From Pseudomonadota bacterium (GTDB lineage Bacteria > Pseudomonadota > Gammaproteobacteria > Steroidobacterales > Steroidobacteraceae): a stretch of DNA of 64,000 nucleotides. Where the stretch lies: assembly GCA_021847105.1 (NCBI GenBank), contig JAJZUT010000001.1:186001-250000 (forward strand), in the 5' to 3' direction. The position numbers were made by a program, and so were the translations under genes. The notes under the pieces are model-generated. The model ran no database searches and was not told the origin of the DNA. It saw only the letters and a list, made by a program, of their open reading frames with translations. This document shows, piece after piece, positions 30,519 through 40,013 of the stretch (positions within the stretch are counted from its first letter, which is position 1; each line of letters begins with the position of its first letter).

Positions 30519-31364
30519 TCATGACCGTTCGGCCTGCGATGCTGCCGTCACCATAACAAAGCGGATGGGAACATCCGCACGATCACGCTGATTCGGGCCA
30601 TCGAGTCCGGCGACCGGCAACTGTTGTCGCCGGCGCGCCGAGTCGGGGGCGGGGCCCTTGACGAACGTGATCTCCAGGACGTTCGGTAGTCCGTCGGGCG
30701 CGATGTAACTGTGATTGTTGCCGTGCACGTGGACGATGTGAAATTCCCTCAGCAGTCGCTGCAGCGCGGCGCAGAACGTCTCGCGCAGCGCCATCGTCTC
30801 GTGAAATTCCACGATCAGTAGCTGGATTCTGCCGGCATGCCGCAGCACCTCGCCGATGATTCCGTACTCCGCCCCTTCGATATCGATCTTGAGAAGCACT
30901 CGATCGGAGTTTGTTCTGCCGAAGACCTTGCCTATGGTCGCATGACCCGGACCGGCATTCACCGCGTGGATTCTCTCCTTGAAATGGGTGGCCTCGCTGG
31001 CAAAGAATTGCCGATAAGTGCGCCAGGTTCGGAACCTCGCCTGCAGCTCTCGAAGGGTGATGCGACCACGCAGCAAGCGCGGAATACCGCGTTCGAAAGC
31101 GCGTCTGAATTTTCTCGCGCCTACCGTATGGTCATACGCGTGAATCGTCGCAGAGGCATTGATCCGCTTGAATTCTTCTTCGAAGGTCCAGTCCGACGAG
31201 AGACCGAAAGAGAGCAGGGTGTCCACACTCTGTACGGTACTTCGCGGCACGACGTAGCCGCCATCGTGCGGGTTGCCTAACCGCATGAGGCCATCGACCT
31301 CGACCGGCGCCAGGAACGCGAGCTCTGCTGGCAGCGATTCCGGTATCGCATTTTCCATAGGCAT
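30519..31364 (-). CDS. FkbM-family methyltransferase
   Basis: A 281-residue protein resembling Methyltransf_21/FkbM enzymes. VDTLLSFGLSSDWTFEEEFKRI lies at the start of the Rossmann fold, and LLKIDIEGAEYGIIGEVL is the characteristic central motif. Such enzymes O-methylate sugars or other metabolites. It follows a family-9 glycosyltransferase by 8 bases in the same direction, suggesting a role in surface-glycan decoration. ATG codons at 31364 and 31358 are both possible starts. Confidence 0.82.
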   Translation of the reverse strand: MPMENAIPESLPAELAFLAPVEVDGLMRLGNPHDGGYVVPRSTVQSVDTLLSFGLSSDWTFEEEFKRINASATIHAYDHTVGARKFRRAFERGIPRLLRGRITLRELQARFRTWRTYRQFFASEATHFKERIHAVNAGPGHATIGKVFGRTNSDRVLLKIDIEGAEYGIIGEVLRHAGRIQLLIVEFHETMALRETFCAALQRLLREFHIVHVHGNNHSYIAPDGLPNVLEITFVKGPAPDSARRRQQLPVAGLDGPNQRDRADVPIRFVMVTAASQAERS

Positions 31365-31372
31365 ACCCGATT

Positions 31373-32446
31373 CTAATGGATCTGACTACCCTGCGCAGCG
31401 CGTGCCGGGGGCACGCGCTGCGCCAACTGCTGCCAATGCTCCACCACCAGTTCCACGGGAATCTGCTCGACCCGGCTGTATTGGGGGGGGCCGCCGAGCC
31501 CGACAACGGGGCTTGCGGCACTGCGCGGCAACCACTGTGTGGGCGAATGAGCACCGAACAACACAACCAGGGGCACGCCCAGCGCGGCTGCGGCGTGTGC
31601 CGGCCCGGTATCGATCGAAATCATGCTGTGCGCGACCTCGCACAGCGCAAAGAGCGCACGCAAATCCAACACCGCGCCGAACACGCACTCCAGGGCCGCG
31701 GCCTGGCGGATCTCCTCGATGAACGGCGCCTCGCTGGCCGCCCCGCACAGCAGCACGACCGCCTGCGGCATGCGCGCGTGGATCGCATGCAGCAGCTGTC
31801 GCCAGTTGCCAGTTGGCCACGCCTTGTCGTCTCGATTCAGCTTGCGGTGGCGGTCGCGCTTGGAGCTCATGGTTCGCCGATTGCCGGCTTGCACGAGCAC
31901 GAGCGGTCGCCCCAACCAACCGTGCGCCTCGAGCCAGCGGTCGCGCGCCTGTCGCTCCGCCTCGAGCACCACCAGGTGTGGCACCGTCGCGAACGCCCCG
32001 GAGGCATTCGGGTCGGGGCCGCAGACCCGCAGCAGACGCTCGATCGAATGCTCCGCCGGCTCATGCGGGCCATGCCGATGCGACAGGCGTCGTGAGGGCT
32101 CCACGCCAGCGAATGCGAGCAGGCGCTCCACTGCGGTAGTGGCGGATGTCTCGCAGAGGTCATATACGGGCACGTCGTGACAGCGACGGACAGCCGCCAC
32201 TGCGGCCCACCAGCGCATATCGAAGGGGAATGGAACGCGCCGGCTGACGGCGATTACGCGGCCCACGTCGGGGTTTCCCCGGCACACAGGCTCGGGCCAC
32301 CATCCGCGCCCGATGACGAGACAGGGACGGCCATGGCGCTCGCGCAGGCAGCGCAGCAGCGGCAGCGAGACGATCAGATCGCCGAGTGCGCCGAAGCGGA
32401 TGACAGGAACGAGCGCCTCTGCGGGATTCTGCGCTCTCAGGTCCAT
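31373..32446 (-). CDS. Glycosyltransferase family 9 (heptosyltransferase-like)
   Basis: A 357-residue GT-B glycosyltransferase related to LPS heptosyltransferases. It has an N-terminal IRFGALGDLIVSLPLLRCL acceptor-side motif and a C-terminal SIDTGPAHAAAALGVPLVVLFG nucleotide-sugar site. It probably transfers a heptose or similar sugar to a lipopolysaccharide core or other glycan on the cytoplasmic face. It is operonic with the FkbM methyltransferase. Its substrate is not assignable. Confidence 0.88.
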   Translation of the reverse strand: MDLRAQNPAEALVPVIRFGALGDLIVSLPLLRCLRERHGRPCLVIGRGWWPEPVCRGNPDVGRVIAVSRRVPFPFDMRWWAAVAAVRRCHDVPVYDLCETSATTAVERLLAFAGVEPSRRLSHRHGPHEPAEHSIERLLRVCGPDPNASGAFATVPHLVVLEAERQARDRWLEAHGWLGRPLVLVQAGNRRTMSSKRDRHRKLNRDDKAWPTGNWRQLLHAIHARMPQAVVLLCGAASEAPFIEEIRQAAALECVFGAVLDLRALFALCEVAHSMISIDTGPAHAAAALGVPLVVLFGAHSPTQWLPRSAASPVVGLGGPPQYSRVEQIPVELVVEHWQQLAQRVPPARAAQGSQIH

Positions 32447-32749
32447 CCGCTCGCGCCTCGCGCCTTCATCATTCCTCCGGCAGTCACATGCGAAACCGAA
32501 CGGGTTCGCCGGTTGCCGTCCGCACGCGGATGCGCGCCTGGCACCTCGGCTGCTTCAGCCCGGCGAGCATAGCGAATGGCACCGGCGCTGCATATCTGCC
32601 CCCGTCCGGTGCACGTAAGCCTTCCCAGCCCCCGACGCTCACCCTACACTGCCGGCCTGCGAGCCGAGCGACCACGATCCGCCGCACTCCCGTGCCGCAA
32701 CGGCAGGCATGGGAAACGAAATCCAACCACCGAAGACCATCAGGACGTC
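32447..32749. other. Divergent intergenic region
   Basis: About 300 bases separate the glycosyltransferase start and the fumarylacetoacetate-hydrolase-fold gene. It should contain promoters for both directions, but no clear -35/-10 pair or operator stood out. A frame open through it (from 32576) is only an in-frame extension of the downstream gene without family similarity. Confidence 0.5.
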
Positions 32750-33604
32750 ATGAAACTACTGCGCTACGGACCGCCCGGCCAAGAAAAGCCGGGACTCCTC
32801 GATTCGAACGGTGTGCTGCGCTGCCTCGCCGCACACGTCCCTGATCTGAGCGGGTCACAGCTGTCGCCGCAGACGCTGACGCGGTTGGCGGCGCTGGATC
32901 CGGCCGACCTCCCGGCCGTCACCGGCAATCCACGGCTTGGGGTGCCGGTTGCGGCCAGCCGCAAATTCATCGCCATCGGTCTGAACTACGCGGATCACGC
33001 GGCAGAGGCGAATCTGCCAATACCCACCGAGCCGGTGATCTTCAGCAAAGCCGTGAGCTGCCTGCAGGGTCCGAACGACCACATCAGGCTGCCGCGGGAC
33101 TCAACGAAAACCGACTGGGAGGTTGAGCTCGGCGTCGTCATCGGCACGACAGCACGGTACGTGCCAGAACACGACGCGCTCGCCTATGTCGCCGGTTACT
33201 GCGTGGTCAACGACGTGTCCGAACGCGAGTACCAGCTCGAGCGGGGTGGTACATGGGACAAGGGCAAAGGTTGCGACACGTTCGGTCCGGTCGGTCCATG
33301 GCTCGTCACCCCCGACGAAGTCGGCGACGTGCAGAACCTCCAGATGTGGCTTGAGGTCAATGGCCGACGCATGCAGAGTGGCAACACGCGCACGATGATT
33401 TTCGGTGTCGCAACCCTGATCAGTTACGTCAGTCGCTTCATGAGCCTCGAGGCGGGCGATATTCTCACCACCGGAACACCGCCCGGGGTTGGAATGGGAC
33501 AGAAACCCGAGCCGGTGTACCTCGCGCCCGGCGATCGGCTCCGACTCGGAATCGAGAAGCTCGGTGAGCAGCACCAGACCGTACAGGCGTGGCGGCCGAA
33601 TTGA
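32750..33604 (+). CDS. Fumarylacetoacetate hydrolase-family protein (2,4-diketo-3-deoxy-sugar acid hydrolase candidate)
   Basis: A 284-residue FAH-fold enzyme. Metal ligands are Glu124 and Glu126 in DWEVELGVVIG and Asp155 in VNDVSERE. The C-terminus has the MSLEAGDILTTGTPPGVGMG signature. It resembles hydrolases that split 2,4-diketo-3-deoxy-L-fuconate or -rhamnonate to pyruvate and L-lactate, as described in Xanthomonas L-fucose catabolism. The next gene is a lactate-oxidase-like flavoprotein, which supports that route. The start at 32750 has AGGA five bases upstream. Other acylpyruvate hydrolase activities remain possible. Confidence 0.85.
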   Translation: MKLLRYGPPGQEKPGLLDSNGVLRCLAAHVPDLSGSQLSPQTLTRLAALDPADLPAVTGNPRLGVPVAASRKFIAIGLNYADHAAEANLPIPTEPVIFSKAVSCLQGPNDHIRLPRDSTKTDWEVELGVVIGTTARYVPEHDALAYVAGYCVVNDVSEREYQLERGGTWDKGKGCDTFGPVGPWLVTPDEVGDVQNLQMWLEVNGRRMQSGNTRTMIFGVATLISYVSRFMSLEAGDILTTGTPPGVGMGQKPEPVYLAPGDRLRLGIEKLGEQHQTVQAWRPN

Positions 33605-33765
33605 GCCATCGGCGATCCCGACGGACATGGCGCGCTCAGCGTCCGTCGTGACCGTGCATCGGCATGGTGCCGATGCCGACCCGCGGGATCGCATTCTGAA
33701 GTTGAGCAGCGGATTCCAGTTCCGACTCCGATCTCGGCACGCCACGATACCCTGGGAGACCCACC

Positions 33766-34956
33766 ATGCCGTGGAAGCGCAAGCCCTTTGTCGGCCGGGA
33801 TGTCCGTGCCGCGCTCAACATCGCCGATCTGCGCGAGGCGGCCCGGCGCAGCGTGCCGGGCTTTGTGTTCGAATACGTCGAGGGTGGTGCCGAGGATGAG
33901 GTCACACTGCGTGCCAATCGGGACGCGTTTGCCGCTCTGCGCTTCCTGCCGCCGACTCTGCGCAATACCGAAGGCCGCAGTCTAGCGACCAAATTGTTCG
34001 ATGCGCCCTGCGGGGCCCCACTGGCGATCGCACCGACGGGCTTGAACGGCATGCTCCACCCGCAGGGAGACATCGCCCTTGCCCGGGCCGCTGCCGCCTT
34101 CGGCATCCCTTATACGCTCAGCGCGCTCTCGACCACTCTGTTAGAAGACGTTGCGAAGCAAGCGGGCGGGAGATTGTGGATGCAGCTCTACGTCATGCGT
34201 CAGAGAGAAATCGCCGAAGACATCATGCGGCGAGCGGCGGCGAGCGGATACGAGGCGCTGCTCTTTACCACCGACGCCAACGTGTTTGGCAGCCGTGAGT
34301 GGGACAGGCGCAATTACCGCAGACCTGGACGGCCAAGCCGGCGCGCGATGCTCGATACGCTGCGCCACCCGCGCTGGCTGACACAAGTGCTGTTGCGCGG
34401 GGGGATTCCGCGTTTCCGCAACCTCGAGATGTTTCTCCCGCCCGCGGCGGTGAGTGCCGTTGGCGGTAGCACCATCATCCCGCAGATGTTTGCCCCCACG
34501 ATCAGCTGGAACGATATCGCCTGGGTTCGTGATCACTGGTCGGGCAAGCTGCTCATCAAGGGCGTGCTCACCGTCGAGGATGCACGCCGCGCCGTGCAAC
34601 TGGGCTGCGACGGGGTCGTGCTCAGCAACCACGGCGGCCGCCAGCTCGATCATTGTGTCGCGCCGATTGAAGTGCTCGCGGAGATCGCCACCGCCGTCGG
34701 TAAGCACCTGACCATCGTGATCGACAGTGGCTTCCGGCGCGGCACCGACGTCGCCAAGGCGCTCGCCCTGGGTGCCGATGCGGTGATGATCGGGCGAGCG
34801 ACCCTCTACGGGCTGGCCGCCGCCGGAGAAGCGGGCGCACACCGCGCCCTGGAGTTGCTCACGATCGAGCTCGAGCGGGTCCTCGGTCAGCTCGGCTGCC
34901 GCGCGCCGCGTGAACTCGGACCGAACCTGCTGCGCGTCTCGTCCCGCGCATGTTGA
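33766..34956 (+). CDS. FMN-dependent alpha-hydroxy-acid (L-lactate type) dehydrogenase
   Basis: A 396-residue member of the LldD/glycolate oxidase/mandelate dehydrogenase family that oxidises an (S)-2-hydroxy acid to the keto acid. Active-site residues are visible: Lys265 in LIKGVL, His289 and Arg292 in LSNHGGRQLDH, and FMN-phosphate-binding IDSGFRRGTDVAKALALGAD near the end. The start at 33766 follows GGGAG. It lies 161 bases downstream of the FAH-fold hydrolase, suggesting oxidation of the lactate released by it, probably to the respiratory chain. Confidence 0.88.
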   Translation: MPWKRKPFVGRDVRAALNIADLREAARRSVPGFVFEYVEGGAEDEVTLRANRDAFAALRFLPPTLRNTEGRSLATKLFDAPCGAPLAIAPTGLNGMLHPQGDIALARAAAAFGIPYTLSALSTTLLEDVAKQAGGRLWMQLYVMRQREIAEDIMRRAAASGYEALLFTTDANVFGSREWDRRNYRRPGRPSRRAMLDTLRHPRWLTQVLLRGGIPRFRNLEMFLPPAAVSAVGGSTIIPQMFAPTISWNDIAWVRDHWSGKLLIKGVLTVEDARRAVQLGCDGVVLSNHGGRQLDHCVAPIEVLAEIATAVGKHLTIVIDSGFRRGTDVAKALALGADAVMIGRATLYGLAAAGEAGAHRALELLTIELERVLGQLGCRAPRELGPNLLRVSSRAC

Positions 34957-35050
34957 AACCACAGTATTCCCTGCCAACTGAGGAGCCGAGTCCGGGCCGC
35001 GCAACGGCGCTATACTGAGCGCCCTCCACCGCTTCGAGAGTGCGCGAGTC

Positions 35051-35839
35051 ATGCGAGCGAGGACGCCTGCGTCGTCCATCACCGCACAAGGGAGTAAAGC
35101 CCTGCGGCTGCACGGCACCATCGCCCGTGACATCGGCATGCGAATTGTGTCGGGCCAGCTCCCGCCCGGCTGCGTGTTGGACGGGGAGATCGCGGCCAGC
35201 GAACAGCTCAAGGTATCCCGCACCGCCTATCGCGAGGCGGTGCGCATCCTCGCCGCCAAAGGTCTCGTCGATTCGCGTCCCAAGCTCGGCACCCGGGTGA
35301 GCGATCCGAGCACCTGGCATCTGCTCGATCCAGACGTGATTTCGTGGCTTTTCGGCGCAGATCCTGAGCCCCGGCTGCTGAATGCACTGTTTGAACTGCG
35401 GGCCGTCGTCGAGCCGGCCGCGGCGGCGCTCGCTGCGACACGCCGCAGCAAAGAGCAGCTGATCGCCCTGCGGCGCTCGCTCGAGGCCATGGCCGCCGAT
35501 TCCCTGGCCGTCGAGACCGGCCGGGAGGCGGATCGTGCCTTTCACTCGGTGTTGCTCGCCGCCTCGGGCAATCCGTTTCTCGCTTCGCTCTCGAGCGGCA
35601 TTGCCGCTGCAGTCGCCTGGACGACGATCTTCAAGCAGCGCGCCGGACCGCTCAGTCGCGATCCACTACCCGATCACCAGCGGGTGTACGCAGCGATCGA
35701 GCGGCGAGACTCTGTGGCTGCACAGGCGGCGATGACCGAGCTGGTGCGGCTGGCGCTGCTCGATACCACACGGGGCGGGTCCCGGCGCGTTGCGCGGCTC
35801 AAGCGGTGGTCAGGCGCTCGTCGTGCGCGGCAGCGGTGA
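35051..35839 (+). CDS. FadR/GntR-family transcriptional regulator
   Basis: A 262-residue regulator. It has an N-terminal winged helix (LPPGCVLDGEIAASEQLKVSRTAYREAVRILAAKGLV at about 36-72) and a C-terminal FCD all-alpha ligand domain (FELRAVVEPAAAALAA onwards). Such proteins respond to sugar acids or other organic acids. It is convergent with, and its 3' end overlaps by 41 bases, the FucP-like transporter. It is followed on the plus strand by the AraD1-like gene. A likely target is the 37107-37288 divergent promoter region. Confidence 0.88.
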   Translation: MRARTPASSITAQGSKALRLHGTIARDIGMRIVSGQLPPGCVLDGEIAASEQLKVSRTAYREAVRILAAKGLVDSRPKLGTRVSDPSTWHLLDPDVISWLFGADPEPRLLNALFELRAVVEPAAAALAATRRSKEQLIALRRSLEAMAADSLAVETGREADRAFHSVLLAASGNPFLASLSSGIAAAVAWTTIFKQRAGPLSRDPLPDHQRVYAAIERRDSVAAQAAMTELVRLALLDTTRGGSRRVARLKRWSGARRARQR

Positions 35840-37106
35840 CGCGGTAACCACGCAGCGCATAAAAGAGCACGTAGCCGTAGCAGACCCACGGTAGGACGTA
35901 AGACAGGTGCAGGCCAATGGCGTCGGCGAGCACGCCCTGCAGTTCGGCGAGGGCGCCGCCGGCTATCGCCATGATGAGCAGGCCCGAGCCCTCCTCGGTG
36001 AGTGGCCCGAGGCCGCGGATCCCGAGCGTGAAAATGGTCGGGAACATGATCGAATTGCACAACCCGACCGCGAGCAAGCTCCACATCGCGACAGGTCCGC
36101 TCGAGACGATGGCCACGCCGACCAGCACTAGAGCCCCGACCGTGACCGCCGCAAGGACTCGCTGCGGCCGCATCCACCGCAGAAACCATGCCCCGATGAA
36201 GCGGCCGGCCATCGCTCCGCCCCAATAGAGGGTGAGGTAATCGGCCGCCCGGGCGTGGGGCATCCCGCCGATCGAGGGCAGCGACAGGAAGTTCACCAGC
36301 GTCGAGCCGATTCCAACCTCACAGATCAGATACAGCGCGATGGCCGGCACCCCTAGCACGAGGTTGCGGTGCCGCCAGAGGCTGTGCTGCGCGCGCTCCG
36401 CCTGCGCAGCACGGCGGGTCTGTTTGCCGAGGTCCGGCAACCGTACCCGCCAGACCAGCAGCGCGAGCAACACGAGCACCCCGGCAATGATCGCGTAGGG
36501 GAGCTCTACGGTGTGGACGTCTGCGGCACGCTGTCCGAGCGTCAGGTGAGCAGCTGCCCGGGCGGTGTCGGTGCGGCCGTGGCCGAGGATCAGCAGACTG
36601 CCGAACAGGGGCGCGAGCATCGTTCCGGCGGAATTGAACGCTTGAACCAGGTTCAGCCGGCTCGAGGCGGTCTGCGGTGACCCGATCACCGTCACGTATG
36701 GATTGGCCGCGACCTGCAGCAGTGTGATTGATCCGGCCAGCACAAACAGGGCGAGCAGGAACAATCCGTAGGACTCGAGCATCGCCGCCGGGATGAATCC
36801 GCCCGCGGCCGCGGCCATGCCGAGCAGCCCCAGCACCACGGCCAGCTTGTAACCGGTGCGCTCGAGGATCTTCGCCGATGGCATGGCCATGACCAGATAC
36901 GCCAGAAAGAACACGAACTGCACGAGCAGCACCTGTGCGTAATCGAGCCGGAACGCGCTCTTCAGGTGCGGAATCAGGATGTCATTCAGGACGGTGGCGA
37001 AGCCCCACATGAAGAACACTGTAGCGAGCACCGCAAGGGCCGCTCCATATCGCCTCGGCCCGTCCGAGTGCGCAGCGGTTGCTGCCTCGCCAACCGTCAG
37101 TGCCAT
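35799..37106 (-). CDS. FucP/GluP-type MFS sugar transporter
   Basis: A 435-residue inner-membrane symporter of the fucose-glucose MFS subfamily, with about 12 hydrophobic segments. The family N-terminus FFMWGFATVLNDILIPHLK is followed by QVAANPYVTVIG, both typical of FucP-type proton symporters. The start at 37106 follows GGAG. It is divergent from the AraD1-like gene across a 182-base region with repeated operator-like motifs. A fucose, arabinose or related deoxy/pentose sugar is likely. Confidence 0.88.
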   Translation of the reverse strand: MALTVGEAATAAHSDGPRRYGAALAVLATVFFMWGFATVLNDILIPHLKSAFRLDYAQVLLVQFVFFLAYLVMAMPSAKILERTGYKLAVVLGLLGMAAAAGGFIPAAMLESYGLFLLALFVLAGSITLLQVAANPYVTVIGSPQTASSRLNLVQAFNSAGTMLAPLFGSLLILGHGRTDTARAAAHLTLGQRAADVHTVELPYAIIAGVLVLLALLVWRVRLPDLGKQTRRAAQAERAQHSLWRHRNLVLGVPAIALYLICEVGIGSTLVNFLSLPSIGGMPHARAADYLTLYWGGAMAGRFIGAWFLRWMRPQRVLAAVTVGALVLVGVAIVSSGPVAMWSLLAVGLCNSIMFPTIFTLGIRGLGPLTEEGSGLLIMAIAGGALAELQGVLADAIGLHLSYVLPWVCYGYVLFYALRGYRVTAAAHDERLTTA

Positions 37107-37168
37107 GCTAAGGGCTCCGGATCGGAGGAATCTGGATTCAATTCGCGCTACGGATCATCGCGCGTATT

Positions 37169-37227
37169 ACTCAGACAATACGGAGTGCCAGGACCCGCTG
37201 TCAAGCACGCTCTCTTTAACTCAGACA
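37169..37227. promoter_or_regulatory. Paired direct repeats (candidate operator)
   Basis: ACTCAGACA occurs at 37169-37177 and again at 37219-37227, in identical orientation and 50 bp apart, within the divergent promoter region between the FucP-like transporter and the AraD1-like gene. The near-integral helical spacing suggests cooperative regulator binding, perhaps by one of the two FadR-type proteins nearby. Confidence 0.45.
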
Positions 37228-37288
37228 GTTGAACGCCGCTGCACTATGATGCGGGGCAAACCGCGCACGCCGGCCTCATGGGGAGCTT

Positions 37289-38269
37289 ATGCCGTTGCGT
37301 CTCTTGCAGATCGAAGTCGATGGCGCTCGGTGCGTCGCCGCACTGGTGGATGAGCGGCGCGCCGAACTGCTCGTGGGGGCGACGAGCGTTCACGCGCTGG
37401 CAAGCGCTGCGCTTGCGCAGGGTATGAGTCTGGCGGAGGCCGCCGAGCGCAGCCGTTCGGGCCGGTACCTCGATCTCGCCGGCGTGCGGCTTCTGCCGCC
37501 CATCGACCATCCCGACCCCGCCCATCTGTACCTGACCGGAACGGGGCTGACTCATTTGGGTTCGGCCGCGAGTCGCGATCGGATGCACGCGCTCGCCGCC
37601 TCCGGGGGCGGGCAAACCGATTCCATGCGCATCTTTCAGGAGGGACTGAAGGGCGGCAAGCCCGCTGCGGGCGCCGTCGGGGTGCAGCCGGAATGGTTCT
37701 ACAAGGGAGACGGGTCGAGCGTGGTGCCGAGCGGTGCAGCGCTGCGGTCTCCGGACTTCGCGCTCGACGGCGGCGAGGAGCCCGAGATCGCCGGGATCTA
37801 TCTCATCGATTCCGAGGGCGTGCCGCGGCGGCTGGGCTTCTGCCTGGCCAACGAATTCTCCGATCACCTCACCGAGCGACACAACTACCTGTGGCTCGCC
37901 CACTCGAAGCTGCGCCCGGCAGCGCTCGGTCCGGAGCTGCTCACCGGTACGCTACCGGCCGATGTCCGGGGCACGAGCCGGATTTATCGAGATGGGCGTT
38001 TGCTGTGGGAGAAGGCGTTTCTGACCGGCGAGGCGAACATGTCCCATTCGATCGCCAACCTCGAGCATCACCATTTCAAATATGCCGCGTTTCGCCGGCC
38101 CGGTGACGTGCATGTGCACTTCTTCGGCACCGCAACGCTATCGTTTGCCGATCAGATTCGAACCGAGCCGGGCGATGTCTTTGACATCAGCGCCGATGCG
38201 TTCGTGCTGCCGCTGCGCAACACGCTGGTGCGCGGCGCCGCCGCGACGGCGGCACCGCGCCCCCTGTGA
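37289..38269 (+). CDS. AraD1/GguC-family FAH-fold protein (2-keto-3-deoxy-pentonate dehydratase candidate)
   Basis: A 326-residue fumarylacetoacetate-hydrolase-fold protein of the AraD1/GguC type. Conserved stretches are LYLTGTGLTHLGSA, GVQPEWFYKGDG, the metal-binding GGEEPEIAGIYLID and LANEFSDHLTERHNYLWLAHSKL. Related FAH-fold enzymes (for example XylX) dehydrate 2-keto-3-deoxy-pentonate to 2-oxoglutarate semialdehyde in the Weimberg-type pathway. The next gene encodes the dehydrogenase for that product. The start follows GGGGAG. The function is strongly suggested by context but GguC-type proteins are only partly characterised. Confidence 0.83.
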   Translation: MPLRLLQIEVDGARCVAALVDERRAELLVGATSVHALASAALAQGMSLAEAAERSRSGRYLDLAGVRLLPPIDHPDPAHLYLTGTGLTHLGSAASRDRMHALAASGGGQTDSMRIFQEGLKGGKPAAGAVGVQPEWFYKGDGSSVVPSGAALRSPDFALDGGEEPEIAGIYLIDSEGVPRRLGFCLANEFSDHLTERHNYLWLAHSKLRPAALGPELLTGTLPADVRGTSRIYRDGRLLWEKAFLTGEANMSHSIANLEHHHFKYAAFRRPGDVHVHFFGTATLSFADQIRTEPGDVFDISADAFVLPLRNTLVRGAAATAAPRPL

Positions 38270-38303
38270 GCGCTGGCATCAGTCCATGTGCTGCGCCCGA
38301 GAC

Positions 38304-39887
38304 TCAGACCGGCTTGCCGAGACGCAACTCGCCGTCGAACCGGTGCGGCCATCGCGACAGCTCGGTGGTGTGCAGCTCCGCGGGCAACAAGTCCTCCGGA
38401 AACCCCTGGTAACACACCGGACGCAGAAACCGCTCGATCGACAATGTGCCGACCGAGGTACTTCGGCCGTCGGAAGTCGCCGGGAACGGCCCCCCGTGCA
38501 CCATCGCATGCGACACTTCGACGCCGGTCGGCCAGCCGTTGATCAGAATGCGGCCGGCCTTGCGCTCGAGCGCCGGCAGCAACTGCAGCGCGAGCGCCCG
38601 ATCGTCGTCCGTCATCTGCACGGTCGCCGTCAGCTGACCGTCGAGTCGCTCGATGATCTGTCGTACTTCCGCCGGGCACGAGCAGCGCACGAGCAGCGAG
38701 GCGGGGCCGAAGACTTCCTCTGCAAGCGCCGGCCGCGCCAGCAGGGTGGCTGCCGGCACGCTGAACAGAGCCGCGCGGGCCGCGTTCGGCGCCTCGGGTG
38801 CACCGGCCTGGGCCAGCCGCTGCGCCCCTTGTTCGGCCAGCCGCTCGAGTCCCTGCGCATAGTTGCGCCGAATGCCCTCGTTCAGCATGATCCCCGGTGG
38901 GACGGCATCGAGTGCTGCGGCTGCCGCGGCGACGAACTGTTCCATGCCCGGGCCCTCCAGCGCGAGCACGAGACCGGGATTGGTGCAGAACTGCCCGACG
39001 CCCAGGCTTACCGAGGTGACGAACGCCTGAGCGAGGCTCACAGCGCGGCTCGCCAACGCCGACGGCAGCAGGATCACCGGATTCACGCTGCTCATTTCGG
39101 CGAACACCGGGATCGGCTTCGGCCGGGCTGCCGACGCCCTCATCAGCGCCTGTCCGCCCGCGCGCGAGCCGGTAAACGCCACCGCGGCAATGCGCGGGTC
39201 GCCGACCAGCGCCGCCCCGAGTGCGACGTCAGGTCCGTTGAGCAACGAGAAGACGCCCGCGGGCATGCCAGTTTCCGCAGCCGCCGCGATGATCGCTGCG
39301 GCGACCCACTCGCTGGTGCCGGGATGGGACGGATGGCCCTTCACTACGATCGGACATCCTGCGGCGAGCGCCGCAGCGCTGTCGCCTCCGGCGACCGAAA
39401 ACGCAAGCGGGAAGTTACTCGCGCCGAACACCGCCACCGGCCCGCACGGGATCTTGCGCTGGCGCAGGTCCGGGCGCGGCAGCGGTTGGCGGTTTGGCAG
39501 CGCTGGATCGACGCGCAGTCCGAGCCAAGCCCGGCTGCGCAATTCGGCGGCAAACACGCGCAGCTGCCCGACCGTGCGGGCTCGCTCGCTCGTGAGCCGT
39601 GCCGGTGGCAACGCGGTCTCCTCCCGGGCCCGCTCGAGCAGACCCTCGCCCTGATCGAGAATGTGCTGCGCGATGGCGTCAAGAAATGCCGCGCGCCGTT
39701 CGGGCGTCAGCGAGCGGTAGGGATCGAACGCCGCATCGGCGAGCGCACAGGCGGCATCGACCTCCGCGGTGCCCGCGGCGCTGAAGGGCGGCTCGAGCAG
39801 GCTGTTGCGAGCCGGATCGACGGCGTGAAAACGATGCGGCGTACTGTGGCGTGCGCCTCCGATGAACAATTCCCCGGTGAGTGCCAT
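38304..39887 (-). CDS. 2-oxoglutarate semialdehyde dehydrogenase (NADP+), aldehyde dehydrogenase family
   Basis: A 527-residue aldehyde dehydrogenase. Asn158 is in FGASNFPLAFSVAGGD, the cofactor lysine Lys183 in VVKGHPSHPGTS, Glu264 in FAEMSSVNP and nucleophile Cys301 in VGQFCTNPGL. The ASNFPLAFSVAGGD and EMSSVNP variants are typical of ketoglutarate-semialdehyde dehydrogenases acting in oxidative pentose or glucarate catabolism, producing 2-oxoglutarate. It is convergent with the AraD1-like gene (34 bases between stops) and divergent from the xylose-dehydrogenase-like gene. Confidence 0.88.
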   Translation of the reverse strand: MALTGELFIGGARHSTPHRFHAVDPARNSLLEPPFSAAGTAEVDAACALADAAFDPYRSLTPERRAAFLDAIAQHILDQGEGLLERAREETALPPARLTSERARTVGQLRVFAAELRSRAWLGLRVDPALPNRQPLPRPDLRQRKIPCGPVAVFGASNFPLAFSVAGGDSAAALAAGCPIVVKGHPSHPGTSEWVAAAIIAAAAETGMPAGVFSLLNGPDVALGAALVGDPRIAAVAFTGSRAGGQALMRASAARPKPIPVFAEMSSVNPVILLPSALASRAVSLAQAFVTSVSLGVGQFCTNPGLVLALEGPGMEQFVAAAAAALDAVPPGIMLNEGIRRNYAQGLERLAEQGAQRLAQAGAPEAPNAARAALFSVPAATLLARPALAEEVFGPASLLVRCSCPAEVRQIIERLDGQLTATVQMTDDDRALALQLLPALERKAGRILINGWPTGVEVSHAMVHGGPFPATSDGRSTSVGTLSIERFLRPVCYQGFPEDLLPAELHTTELSRWPHRFDGELRLGKPV

Positions 39888-40013
39888 AGGTGCCTGATGC
39901 TCCTCGCTCTATGGTCGCCGCTCGGCGCGGCGGTCCGAGACCACGCAGTATGATGCGCGCATGAGCGCATCGCGCCGCGCCGGCCCGATGTGACCACTCT
40001 GCCACGGAGACCG

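Noticed and set aside
38082-39953. 623-codon plus-strand open frame
   Set aside because: It is the antisense shadow of the aldehyde dehydrogenase gene, whose catalytic residues are intact on the minus strand.
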